Source of the DNA: Ziziphus jujuba
Lineage: Eukaryota; Streptophyta; Magnoliopsida; Rosales; Rhamnaceae
Assembly: GCF_031755915.1 (NCBI RefSeq)
Contig: NC_083388.1
Span: 12,474,501-12,538,500 of the forward strand
Reading direction: 5' to 3'
Length of the DNA: 64,000 nt
Shown: positions 22,314 to 32,796 of the stretch, in pieces
Layout of the letters: each line of letters opens with the position of its first letter
How positions within the stretch are numbered: position 1 is the stretch's first letter
The notes under the pieces: model-generated
Told to the model about the DNA's origin: nothing
Seen by the model: the letters and a program-made list of their open reading frames with translations, nothing else
Databases searched by the model: none
Translations under genes and position numbers: made by a program

Positions 22314-22784
22314 AGGGCTTGTTGGATAACATTTTACAAAATAGTATTTTATTTTACAAATCCAAAATTGAAAATTGTAAATTGAATTTCACATTCTATA
22401 ATTTAAAAACATGGCTATAAATATCATGAGAATGAAAATGATAAAATCATAATTGGTAAATGTATAATATGATATTTATATATATAAGGGAAAAAAACAT
22501 CGTTATTATTGAAAATAATAAACATTATCCATAATTGTTACGATATATGTTAAATAGAGTTTATATCTATATAAAATAAATATTTTTTTAATTTAAAATG
22601 TTAAATATTATCTATTCTTTACTTTTGAAATTTTACATTTTCTAAAATCTATCTATATTTTAGAAAAAATTTCCAATTTTTTCAGATTTTATATTTCAAA
22701 AATAATTATTGAACTCATTTTCAGTCATTTTTTTTTTGTTTGTAAAATGAAAAATCATTTTACAAAACTGTACCAAACGACACA
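22314..22784. mobile_element. MITE-like inverted repeat (about 470 bp)
   Basis: The left end GGGCTTGTTGGATAAC...TTTACAAAATAG and the right end ...CATTTTACAAAACTGTACCAAAC are imperfect inverted repeats extending about 45 bp. A GGGCTTGTTTGGTA-type terminus is common in plant non-autonomous DNA transposons. The interior is AT-rich with no coding. No clear TSD. Confidence 0.45.
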
Positions 22785-23189
22785 ATGTAAAAATTGATAT
22801 CTAGCGAACTCACTTAGTGATGCTACGAAACAAATGCATCTGAAAAAACAAAACCGTGACTCTAAGGTTAACGTGTCAGTAAAAATTTAATAAATATACG
22901 ATGCATCCCATAACTATCAATGTCAAACGGTCACTAAAAGCAACAACATGTGACACATCTATTAAAAGTCGCTAAATATGCGGCTGAACAGAGTCACCTT
23001 TAATACTGTGCGTACATTTTATCTGAATTGTATTATTTAAAAGCTAGACTTATGAAAAATGATTAACCATCCACTTATCTATATTTATATAATAACAAAA
23101 TTTAATTATACGAAAATATTGTTCAATTATATAATTTTTCATTTACAGTTTATTCTTGCAAATCTCTTAAGTAGTATTTTTTTTTAAAG

Positions 23190-23640
23190 ATATTGGTAAT
23201 AGGCGACGCACAAAAATCATAATAACTGAGCTGGTTTTTTTTTTTTTTTTTAAATATAGGTAACAAGCGACGCACAATCTTCTTTATGCGTCACCTGTTC
23301 TCTTTTTTTTTTTTTTTGGATTGTTTTTATCAATCTAATTTTATTTCAACTACGAATAACCAGTGAAAATATTAGAGCAACATAATTGAACTGGTGCCTA
23401 TTCTCTTTTTTTTTTTTTTTTTTGGTTCTTTTAGTCAATCTAATTTTATTTCAAGTACAAATAACTAGTAAAAATATTAGAGCAAAATAACTAAGTTGTT
23501 TTTTTTTTTTTTAAAGATTTTGGTAACATGAGGAAATAAGTAATAGGAGACTCACATTAGGCAACACACATTGTGCGTCTCCATAAGTAATAGGTGACGC
23601 ACATTGTGCATCTCTAGTTAGTAATGCGCATTGCCCGTTA
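23190..23640 (-). repeat. Hairpin units in inverted orientation (left end of array)
   Basis: Two to three units of the array at 23650-25740 appear here as reverse complements: T-tract, GGTAACAAGCGACGCAC...GCGTCACCTGTTC, T-tract, then ATCAATCTAATTTTATTTCAA and the CAGTGAAAATATTAGAGCAA block. Next to the direct units this makes a large head-to-head inverted repeat with its centre near 23600, where several short GACGCACATTGTGCGTC-like palindromes cluster. Confidence 0.75.
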
Positions 23641-23649
23641 CCAATATCT

Positions 23650-25351
23650 GAAAAAAAAAAAAAAACAGCTCAGCTATGTTGCTATAATATTTTTACTGGT
23701 TATTCATAGTTGAAATAAAATTAGATTGATAAAAAGAATCCAAAAAAAAAAAAAAAGAGAACAGGTGACACATAAACAAGTCTGTGCGTCGCCTGTTACC
23801 TATATTTAAAAAAAAAAAAAAGCACAGCTCAGTCATGTTATTCTAATATTTTTATTGGTTATTTGTAGTTGAAATAAAATTATATTGATAAAAAAGACCC
23901 AAAACAAGAACAGGTGATGCATAAAGAAGTCTGTGCGTCGCTTGTTACCTATATTTTAAAAAAAATATAAAATAGCTCAATTATGTTACTTAAATATTTT
24001 CACTGGTTATTTGAAGTTTAAATAAAATTAAATTTATTAAAAATAAAAGAGAGAACAAGCGACGCATAATGATGCTGATGCGTCGCTAGTTACTAATATC
24101 TTTAAAAAAAAAACAGCTCAGTTATGTTGCTCTAATACTTTTACTGTTTATTTGTAATTGAAATAAAATTAGATTGATAAAAAGAACCAAAAAAAATATA
24201 AAGAGAGAACAAGCGACGCATAAAGAAGTCTGTGCGTCGCCTGTTACCTATATCTAAAAAAAAAATAAACAAAATAGCTCAATTATGTTGCTCTAAATCT
24301 TTACTGGTTATTTGTAGTTGAAATAAAATTAGATTAATAAAAAAAACCAAAAAAAAAAAAAAATAGGCGATGCATAAAGAAGTCTGTGCATTGTCTGTTA
24401 CCTATATTTAAAAAAAAAAAAAAAAAAACCAACTCAGTTATGTTGCTCTAATATTTTTACTGGTTATTTGTAGTTAAAATAAAATTAGATCAATAAAAAG
24501 AATAAAAAAAAAAAAGGAGAACAGGCGACGCATAAAGAAATCTGTGCGTCGCCTGTTACCTATAGTTAAAAAAAAAAAAAAAACAGCTAAGTTATGTTGC
24601 TCTAATATTTTAACTGGTTATTTGTCGTTGAAATAAAATTAGATTGATAAAAAGAACCAAAAATAAAAAAAATAAAAAGAGAACAGGCAACGCATAAAGA
24701 AGTCTGTACGTCGCCTGTTACCTATATTTAAAAATAAAAAATAAAAAATAGCTCAGTTATATTGCTTAAATATTTTCACTGGTTATTTGAAGTTTAAATA
24801 AAATTAAATTGATTAAGAAAAAGAGAACAGGCGATGCATAATGACACCGATGCGTCATCTATTACCAATAGCTTTAAAAAAAAAAAAAAGTGCTCAATTA
24901 TGTTACTCTAATATTTTCACTGGTTATTTGTAGGTCATATAAAATTAGATTGATTAAAAGAACAAAAAAAATAAAAAAATAAAACAGGCGACGTATAATG
25001 ATGCCTGTGAGTCGCCTGTTACCAATATCCTAAATATTTGTATCCAAAAAAAAAAAAAAAACCAGCTTAGTTATGTTGTTTAAATATTTTCACTGGTTAT
25101 TTGAAGTTGAAATAAAATTAGATTGATTAAAAAAAAAAAAAAAGATAATATTTAAGCAACACAACAGAGCTGGTTTTTTTTTTTTTTTTTTTTTTAGATA
25201 TTGGTAACAGGCGACGCGTAGTAGTATCTGTGCATCCTCTGTAACCAATATCTTTGAGAAAAAAAAAAAAAAAAACCCAGCTCTGTTGTGTTGCTTAAAT
25301 ATTTTCACTGTTTATTTGAAGTTGAAAGAAAATCAGATTGATTAAAACAAA

Positions 25352-25386
<35 letters not shown>

Positions 25387-25740
25387 ACAGGCGACATGTA
25401 ATGAAAGGTCTGCGTTGCTTGTTCATTTTATCTAAAAAAATAAAAATAAAAATAAGCTCAGGTATATTGCTTACATATTTTTACTAATTATTTGATGTTG
25501 AAAGAAACCAGATTGATTTTAAAAATAAAAAATAAAAGGCAACAGGTGATGCGTAACGAAGCTTCTGCGTCGCCTGTTCATATGATAAAAAAAAAAAAAA
25601 GAAAAAATATCAACTTAGTTATGTTGCTTAAATATTTTCACTGGTTATTTGAAGTTGTAAGAAAATCATATTGATTAAAATAAATAAATAAGGTACAGGC
25701 AACTCGGAATGAAACTGATGCATCGGCTGTTCTTTTTAGA
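23650..25740 (+). repeat. Tandem array of about 155-bp hairpin units
   Basis: About 13 direct units have hairpin starts near 23760, 23910, 24053, 24206, 24362, 24518, 24680, 24825, 24984, 25205, 25384, 25540 and 25694. Each unit has (i) a near-perfect stem GAACAGGCGACGCA...TGCGTCGCCTGTT with an 8-14 nt loop, (ii) an A-tract, (iii) a conserved single-strand block with CAGCTCAGTTATGTTGCT and ACTGGTTATTTG followed by GAAATAAAATTAGATTGAT, and (iv) a second A-tract. Stem changes are partly compensated on the other side. As subterminal repeats of a CACTA element they are candidate transposase-binding sites. Confidence 0.85.
25147..25303. repeat. Long palindrome inside the hairpin array
   Basis: AATATTTAAGCAACACAACA followed by GAGCTGG and a T-tract at the left is mirrored by an A-tract, CCAGCTC and TGTTGTGTTGCTTAAATATT at the right. 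The hairpin motif itself (GGTAACAGGCGACGCG...) lies at the centre, so almost the whole 157 bp can fold back. It marks a local inversion of one unit. The open frame on the minus strand here consists of Lys/Phe tracts and is not a gene. Confidence 0.85.
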
Positions 25741-26940
25741 ATGGGTCACCTTAAATATCTGGTGGCCCATGTATCATTTAATGCGTCGTTTGTTGTTTAA
25801 AAAAAAACAAAAAAAAAATTAATCTATTGTAAATTTTAAATTAAAATAAACTGTCATTGACGCCCAAAAATCTAAAAGTTCATCTCGTTGAATATACTTA
25901 CGTCAAGCAATTGGACTATAAGTCCTTGTTGTATTAGATCAATTTACAATTGGTATACCCTATCTCAAATTAGGCCGTGAGATATGTGTTTTTGTGTTTC
26001 GTGTATACACATATATGTGAATAATTGAAAAGAGCATTGATAAAACTGTTTTCTGTTTTTAGATCAATAGAATTGATGTTCATTGGAATAGTACATGAAA
26101 ATATTTGTAGATGAAATTTCAAAAAACTAATCAAATCTTAAAAATAAATTTTAAATACTAGGGTATTATGTGACTTGACTTTTTAAAATGCAACTGCGTT
26201 GCCTGTTCTTAAAATTTTGGAGACATAATAGGAACATTTATGAGAGTTGCATATTTGAAAAGCAAATGCAAATCTTAAACTCAAATAAAGTACAAAATCC
26301 TATTTAAAGGGTGAAAAAACATAAATAAAAGAACAGGCGATGCTATCTGAAGACAATGCATTGCCGTTTCCTCTAGTTTGCTAAAGGAAAAAAAAAAATA
26401 ATTTAAAAGGTTTGCAAGTTTAAGCAGAAAATAAACCGAACTTCGAAAAAAAATTTAAAAATTAAAAAAAAAAATAGGCAACTCTAAAAATGTTATTGCA
26501 TCGCCTGATCTGTTGTCACGTCTAACCTTTAGCGACACAGTTTATTTAAATGGGTCGCCTGTTTTGCTATTTTCTGAAAAAATTTTGCGCGTATTAAAAT
26601 TTTACGCGGGAGTTTGAATGCCATTTCTTTTCACAAAATAGATGTTCCTACACTACCTAATAGATGTTAGAATTGGAAGCAATCTCAAAGAGACTTGAAA
26701 AGTGGGATATTTTGGGTTTAAGTTTACATTTGCCTGCGTTGCTGTCTGGAAGCTGGATTTCTCTGTGTCGCCCTCGTGGTTAGCTTGGCTTCTTCTTTTT
26801 CTTTATGATTGGCGGTGACATGTGGTGGGTTGGGTTATTTTTTATTTATTTATTTTTTCATATAACCAGAGGTTGGGTTCAATGGGTTTTCTTAATCTTG
26901 CTTTTGTCAATAATTTGTTGTTGATATTGTTTGACATTGT
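25741..26940. other. Diverged left-arm repeats and 5' region of the CACTA transposase
   Basis: Further, more decayed motifs of the same type occur at 26332 (GAACAGGCGATGC), 26475 (ATAGGCAACTC) with a partner at 26498, and 26533-26560 (AGCGACACAG...GGGTCGCCTG). From about 26640 the sequence becomes less repetitive and leads to the transposase start at 26962. No other coding sequence is seen. Confidence 0.5.
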
Positions 26941-26961
26941 TCTTCTTAGATTGGTAGAGAA

Positions 26962-27690
26962 ATGGATAAATCGTGGATAACAAAAGATAGAACCTCAAGC
27001 GATTTTCCTAAGGGGGTGAATGAATTTTTGAAATTTAGCATGGAAAATACCAATGATTGTAATGCCATATGGTGTCCTTACATGCAATGTGGGAATATGA
27101 AAATCCATACTATTAGGGATATTAAAGGCTATATTTATTGGAATGGGTTTGATGTCAACTATCGCTGATGGATTTGGCATGGTGAGTCATGTGTTGACAG
27201 TATGTTGATGAGATGGGGTTTACATGTGTTAACTTTAATAAAATTGGATATAAATCTGACCCATTCATTATGGCTTCACAAGTTCAACAAATATTTTATG
27301 TTGAAAATTAACTTGATTCGAGAAGGTCTGCTGCTTTAACTCCACCACAATATTATACTTTTATTGAAGAAGAATTGGTTGAAGAAGATGTTCTTGGCGA
27401 TACTACGATGACTCACAATCCATTTGCCATACAATTGCCAAGTGTTGATGAAAATAATAATGAGTATGAATGTGAGAATGGCTATGTTTGTAATGATTGT
27501 GAAGGGATATGGATAAACAATATCTTCCAAATAAGTTGGTACGTATATTTATTAACTTATGTTTTAAGTAATATTTATGACATTTATTATTATTCATTAA
27601 ATTATTTTTTTGATCCGCTTCATTATGTGTTTTCCACTTTTAATTACGAGAAATGTACCTTACCAAATCTTAAGAAGGTAATATTCTACT
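26962..27690 (+). pseudogene. CACTA transposase N-terminus (transposase-associated domain)
   Basis: ATG 26962 opens a frame starting MDKSWI, with GVNEFLKFSMEN, CPYMQCGN and WNGFDVNYR in order. This is the Cys-containing transposase-associated domain found at the N-terminus of plant En/Spm (CACTA) transposases. The conserved WIWHGE stretch follows at 27170-27187 but a TGA interrupts just before it (27166-27168). A second piece (27375-27530) is acidic and Asn-rich and ends C-N-D-C-E-G. Nothing resembling the DDE catalytic domain or a TNPA-like protein follows. An intron-like AT-rich stretch and a short tail ending near 27805 come next. Internally deleted and non-functional. Confidence 0.75.
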
Positions 27691-28069
27691 AAATTACAAA
27701 ATTAATAATGATTAGTATTTTATTTATTTTGCATAAGTATTAATAACTTTTTTAATTTTTCCATATGCAGTATGAGCGTGTAATATCGTCAACAAGAGGA
27801 TGTTAACATCCATCTCAATGAGCATGCATTCATGGAAGTTTAATTAATATTAAATTTGTTATGAAAAAATACAATAGTTTACAAATTATGTAAAAATATG
27901 TCGATGAGATAATATTTAATTTGTTATGAAAAAATATTTATTTTAAATTTTTGTATACTAATTATTTTGGATGGAGCTAGTTTTAGTTTTTTTGTATTTT
28001 AATTATTTTTATATTTTTACTATTTTAATCACTTTTCACAAAATTAAAAAAATATATAAAATTAAAAAA

Positions 28070-28392
28070 AAAGGAGCGACGCATTAATACATAACAAAGT
28101 CGCCTAACGTATTTGGCGACCTTTAATTTGCTATTTTTAATGACTCATATATTTAGCGATGCTTTAAAAAAAGTCGCTAATACATTTTTAGCGACAGTGT
28201 GGTGAAGCGTCACTAAATAATGCGTCGCCGTAAGTAGATTGTTAGAAGGCATCGCTAAAAATTAATATGTGTCGCTAAAAACTCAACGATAGGCGACTCT
28301 TCTGGTGCGTATCTAAAATCTATCTGAGTCACTAAAAACTCAAAGATAGATAATTCTTATCATGCATCGCTAAAAACAAAACATAGGCAACT
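28070..28392 (+). repeat. CACTA right-arm subterminal repeats, part 1
   Basis: Dense short motifs: GGAGCGACGCATTAA at 28073, GTCGCCTAACG, GGCGACC, AGCGATGC, GTCGCTAA, AGCGACAG, GCGTCACTAAA, GCGTCGCC, TCGCTAAAAACTCAA twice, and ATAGGCGACTC. Many are spaced 25-35 bp apart in both orientations. The block continues after the TRIM at 29213. Confidence 0.7.
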
Positions 28393-29212
28393 TGTGAAGT
28401 CCCACATCGGTTGGAAAAGAGAACGAAGCAAAACCGTGAAATGGTGAGCCAAAGTGGACAATATCTTGGTTGGGTCTGGGAGACCGGGGCCAGTGGGACT
28501 GGCAGGTGAAGAGGTGGGACCCCTAAGCACTAAGAGGCCTTCCTATGAGAAAACAAAACTATGAGGGGAAAGTTTGGGCTCACCACCTTACTTCCAAAGC
28601 GGACAGTATCTTGGTTGGGCTTAGGAGGCCCGGGCCAGTGGGACTGGCAGGGAAGGGGTTGTAAGAGGATTCACCCTAACCTGTGAGAGGCCTTTTAAAA
28701 CCGTGCGAAATGAGCCCAAAGCGGACAATATCTCATGCGGGTGGTCTAGGCTGTTACGGTTGGTATCAGAGCCAATACCCGGATCGGTGTGCCAGCAAGG
28801 ACGCTGGGCCTCAAAGGGGGTGGATTGTGAAGTCCCACATCGGTTGGAAAGGGGAACAAAGTAAAGCCGTGAAGTGGTGAGACAAAGCGGACAATATCTT
28901 GGCTGGATCTGGGAGACCCAGACTTGTGGGACTAGCAGGTGAAGGGATGGGACCCCTAACCACTGAAAGGCCTTCCTGTGAGGAAACAAAACAGTGAAAG
29001 GAAGGTTTGGGCTCACCACCTTGCTTCCAAAGTGGACAGTATCTTGGTTGGGCCTGGGAGGCCCGAGCCAATGAGACTGGCAGGGAAGGGGTTGTAAGAG
29101 GATTCCCCCTAACCATTGAGACACGTTTTAAATCCATGAGGGTTGGGTTATAAGAGGATTCCTCAGTACCAAAGCAGACAATATCTACATGCTGGTGGAC
29201 TGAGCTGTTACA
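28393..29212 (+). mobile_element. TRIM-type retrotransposon nested in the CACTA right arm
   Basis: Two LTRs (28393-28758, 366 bp; 28826-29212, 387 bp) start TGTGAAGTCCCACATCGG and end CTGTTACG/CTGTTACA. Between them lie 67 bp with primer-binding site TGGTATCAGAGCC at 28761-28773 and purine tract CAAAGGGGGTGGAT. The internal segment is nearly identical in wording to that of the TRIM at 17852-18505 (ACCCGGATCGGTGTGCCAGC), and the LTR ends are related, so they are subfamilies of one group; the LTRs here are twice as long because of an internal duplication (GGACAATATCTTGG recurs). Flanks read CAACT and GAACT, a 4/5 TSD. Open frames on either strand are non-coding. Confidence 0.85.
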
Positions 29213-29383
29213 GAACTCTTATGGTACGTCGCTAAAAACTCAAAAATAGTTGACTCTGATAATGTGTCGCTTATTGTTTTATAACTTTAGCGACATGATG
29301 TTAGACGACTCCGTTCGATACATCGTTACTTATTTTGTGCAGTGCATTTATTGCGTCACTTATCAATGTGATTCTAGTAGTAT
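29213..29383 (+). repeat. CACTA right-arm subterminal repeats, part 2
   Basis: The motif pattern resumes after the TRIM: CTCTTATGGTACGTCGCTAAAAACTC, then GTGTCGCTTATT, TTAGCGACATG and TGCGTCAC. It completes a repeat unit begun before the insertion (…CATAGGCAACT | CTTATGGTACGTCGCTAAA), comparable to the uninterrupted unit at 28285-28320. The likely element end is near ATTCTAGTAG at 29371-29380. Confidence 0.6.
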
Positions 29384-30030
29384 AAGTTCTTTATACTTGT
29401 ATCAACTTTTTTTTCTTTTCTTTTTTATCAAATACTCGTATCAAAATTAAATAAAAGCAAGTAGCACATGGATAAAGACACAATTAGTGAGTTCCAATTC
29501 TCATATAAGCAGGCATTTCTAATATCCCAACTTCAAATCCAATTTACCCTACCTGCTCATCAACATAAAAGGAACTTTCACAATTTACCTCACTGTCTAC
29601 ATTTGGTTTTGAACATGCTGAAAAGTGTCTATCTTGAACGTTAAAAAAAAATATAAAAAAAATATCATAAGCGGATAGGATAGGAGAGACATTGTGGAAA
29701 ACTAGTTCCAAATTAAACTCGTTATTTATTTACAAAGTTGAATTGTGAAAATAATAATAATAATAATAACAAAACTTGATTTTCGAAAATTAAATTTTCT
29801 TTCTTAAATTATGAAATTGAATTTCGAAATACAAAACTGAAATTCAATTGTTTTATCAGGAGTCCCCACATCTATAAATAAAGGTGAAAAGCCAAAATAA
29901 GAAGGATTGGGAAAAAATATTTATATATATATTTAGAGAGAGAGAGAGAGAGAGAGAAATGCTAAAAGATATATAAAAAAAGGTGAGAATAAAACGGTGA
30001 ACGAACTATTTGTTTTTTCTTCTTTCTCAA
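29384..30030. other. AT-rich intergenic DNA with microsatellites
   Basis: No gene seen. It contains (AAT)n at 29751-29769 and (AG)n at about 29936-29957. Confidence 0.5.
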
Positions 30031-30034
30031 ACTA

Positions 30035-30355
30035 GTTACCAATTTCCTAACCTAAAAGAATCGCGTAGGTATTCCCGATGGGTAACATGGAAGCTATTGA
30101 TATTCTTTTTCATTAAAAATGGTTATCAATATTCTAGCCCTAAGGAATCTTGCGGATATTTTCCATAGACAACATGAATATTAGTGACTCTCATTTTCTT
30201 CATTAAAATTGTTATCAATATCTTAGTATCAAGGAATCTTACGGGTATTCCTTATAGGCAACATGAATGTTGGTAACCCTTCTTTTCTGCATTAATTCTC
30301 AATATCCATTTTTATGGAATCCTATGAGTATTTCTAATGGATAATTTTCAAGTAC
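30035..30355. repeat. Minisatellite of about 88 bp, four diverged copies
   Basis: Units begin near 30042, 30123, 30209 and 30295 with TTATCAATATTCTAG-like starts, then AAGGAATCTTGCGG(A/G)TATTCC, a TAGGCAACATGAATGTT-like segment and a TTCATTAAAA end. The fourth copy is partial. Copies differ at many sites, so the array is old. Confidence 0.75.
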
Positions 30356-30828
30356 AAAAATGATCATTTTCGTCCAATCCAAAATTATAAAATATGAATA
30401 AATATCTTAAATATATCTTATCCAAAGAAAAGAAAAATAAAATTGGTTTAGTTATGGAATCCTAATTATTTTCCTAATAAGAAGGAAAAAATACATGTTT
30501 ATTGCTATTTTCCTTCTTCTTCTTTTTTTTATCAAAATGCATTCTATTGGTATTTATATACTTAACAAGATTCAAGCAATTGTAAATATATGTAACCAAG
30601 GGGACAAAAAAAAAATGACAAAAAGGAATAAAAATGCTGGAAACAAAAGATAAGTGGAAGTAGCTTTTTTTTAATTTAAAAAAAAAAGGAAAAGAAATTC
30701 AAGCAAAAGGAAGGGAGACCCACGATTTTAAAGAAGGTTAAGTTTGGTAAAAGCGAATAAAAAAAATGGAAAATTTGATTGCTAACTAACAGCAAAAAAA
30801 TTGGTAAAAATGGAAATCGGCAAACAAA

Positions 30829-30862
<34 letters not shown>

Positions 30863-31100
30863 TAATTAATTAATTAAAATTGAGCCAAGATGATTTTATT
30901 CTATTTGCCTATGCAATTTCACCATTACTCCAATTCTTTTATACTAAATCTTTTTCTTTGCCATCCAATTGAATAAAGGATGTAAAATCAAAATTTAAAA
31001 AATGTCCAAGGCAATAAATTTGTCGATTAACCTTTTTCCAAATGATCTCTTCTTATATAAAGATTAAATCAAAACAAAGTATTAAGGCTTAATTTTACTC
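30356..31100. other. AT-rich intergenic DNA
   Basis: No coding sequence recognised. Contains (AAT)n with (TTAA)n at about 30829-30877 and several A-tracts. Confidence 0.5.
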
Positions 31101-31107
31101 TTTTTAT

Positions 31108-31783
31108 AAAGGAAATGTGTTATTTACACTCCCTAAGATTTTGGATAAATACAAAAAGATTTCTAAAGTTTCTAATAATATCATTCATACCTTCGGAAGA
31201 GATCTAAATTACTTTTATATCCTTATTTAAATTAAATTAATTTTCAATTTTCAATTTTTTATTTTTAATTAAATTTTATTTAAATTATGTGATAATTTTT
31301 CTGTTATTATAAAAAAATGATAATTTTAATTATTTAATCTTTTTAAGTAAATTATGTATTTGATAAATATATTTAGTTGAATATATTTAAAAATTTATAA
31401 TATATTTTGTTGAATATATTTGACAAATTATAATACATATTAATACATCTAATAAAATATATTTGACAAACTGTAATTTGGTTTTAAAAACTTATCTTAT
31501 TAAAATTACCACATAGTTTTTTTTTTTTTTCCTCAAACTGAAAATTTATCATTTAGTTTAAATAAAATCAATTTAAAAATAGATTAACAAAACTTTGAAG
31601 TTTTCAAATTAATTATTACAAAAAACAAAGAAATAAAAATACTTTTGAAAGTAATTAATTTATATAAAGGTAGAAGGGTAATTTAAACTTCTTTAAAAGG
31701 ACTATATAGTATTATTAAAAACCTGAATTATATTTTTATATTTACCCTAAATCTTAAGAGTATAAATCAAATATTCCCCTTTA
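31108..31783. mobile_element. MITE-like element with about 110-bp inverted arms
   Basis: The left arm (ATAAAGGAAATGTGTTATTTAC, CCTAAGATTTTGG, TAATAATATC, TCTAAATTACTTTTAT) is mirrored by the right arm when read backwards (TAAAGGGGAATATTTGATTTAT, CTTAAGATTTAGGG, TAATAATACTAT, TTTAAATTACCCTTCT). The arms are about 31108-31220 and 31670-31783. The interior is AT-rich and non-coding. The TSD is not clear; the family is not assigned. Confidence 0.6.
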
Positions 31784-31884
31784 AAAATGGATAAAACTAG
31801 GTCCCATTTAAGAGAAATGTACAGTAAAATTCCTTCCATTTGGATGAGGTATAAGCAATTCTATTAAGATAACTCCATTAAATA

Positions 31885-32268
31885 TAGGAGTGGACATGGA
31901 TTGAATTAGTTTGATTTTGGACCAAAATACAATCCAATCCATACTGTTTGCGTAATATAGAATCCAATCCAAACCATTGAAAACTTCAAATACAAACCAA
32001 ACCATTTATTATCGGTTTGTTTGTATTGGTTAATCGATTTGAAACTTATAAATTTATTAATATATAATACAAATTTGGTGCAGACCGTGCGGTGGTGCCG
32101 AGTCTTGAAGAGCAGAGAATGAACTTGATGGTGGACTTGGTGGTGGTGGCAGCAAGAATGTTTAGGGCTTTATATCTTCATTTGGGAATTGAAAATTGGG
32201 GATATGTTATAAAAATATTAAAAATTAAGGGATATGTTAAAAAAATATTAAAAATTAATATATAAGAA

Positions 32269-32299
<31 letters not shown>

Positions 32300-32506
32300 T
32301 AATTTTTTAATTATATAATATATTATTTGGATTGAATTGGGTTGGATTGGATTTATATTTTCAACCCTAAACCAATCCAATCCAAATAATTTTTGATATT
32401 TTTTAACCCAATCCAATTCAATTTATGTAAAAATTTAATCCAAACCGTTAAAAAAGAATTGGATTTGACGGGTTGAGCGGGTTGGATTGGATTTTGTCCA
32501 CCCTTA
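31885..32506. mobile_element. hAT-type MITE (622 bp) with 8-bp TSD
   Basis: Ends TAGGAGTGGAC... and ...GTCCACCCTTA form an imperfect 11-bp terminal inverted repeat, flanked by a perfect 8-bp duplication ATTAAATA (31877-31884 and 32507-32514). An 8-bp TSD with a TAGGGGTG-like terminus indicates the hAT superfamily. The subterminal regions are full of CCAATCC/GGATTGG words in inverted arrangement. The middle (32080-32175) holds a GC-rich non-repeat stretch. An (AT)n run is at 32277-32300. No transposase. Confidence 0.88.
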
Positions 32507-32796
32507 ATTAAATATATGGTTTTAATTTATAAAAAAAAAATGTCTAATTAGTTTATTGGACTTTATTCGATAAAGTGGATTTTTAATGGGCCAATTATAA
32601 AGGTATGGATGTCCATTGGTAAAAGGCCCAACCAAAAAGGCTTTTGACATTAAAGTTAAAGAGAAATTTGGCCCATTGTCTCTATTGGAAAGGTCTTGAG
32701 GGTATATACCCATCAATTCATGAAACTTTTTGTTTTATCTTTTAATATCGATTATATCCTTAAAATACTTTTAAAAGACATACATGTCCTTTTATG

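Larger units (their letters stand above)
22810..29383 (+). mobile_element. CACTA (En/Spm) element, non-autonomous, borders approximate
   Basis: Three signs define it. First, a transposase-associated domain exon lies in the centre (26962-27168). Second, the left arm is packed with GCGACGCA/TGCGTCGC motifs (23190-26540). Third, the right arm is packed with GCGTCGCT, GTCGCTAAA and AGCGACGC motifs (28070-28392, 29213-29360). Short subterminal repeats at both ends of a transposase gene are the hallmark of CACTA elements. The terminal CACTACAA-type repeats are not intact: the best candidates are TGCTACGAAAC near 22820 and ATTCTAGTAG near 29371. The catalytic part of the transposase is missing. A TRIM is nested at 28393-29212. 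Confidence 0.65.

Noticed and set aside
25090..25308. 72-aa minus-strand frame
   Set aside because: It consists mainly of Phe and Lys tracts from the T/A runs of the palindrome.
23650..25740. CRISPR-like appearance (regular repeats with palindromes)
   Set aside because: The units are about 155 bp, the 'spacers' between palindromes are themselves conserved, and the setting is a plant transposon with A-tracts and a CACTA transposase domain.
28621..29137. Minus-strand frames of 108-167 aa over the second TRIM
   Set aside because: They span LTR, primer-binding site and purine tract in antisense and contain only repeat-derived sequence.
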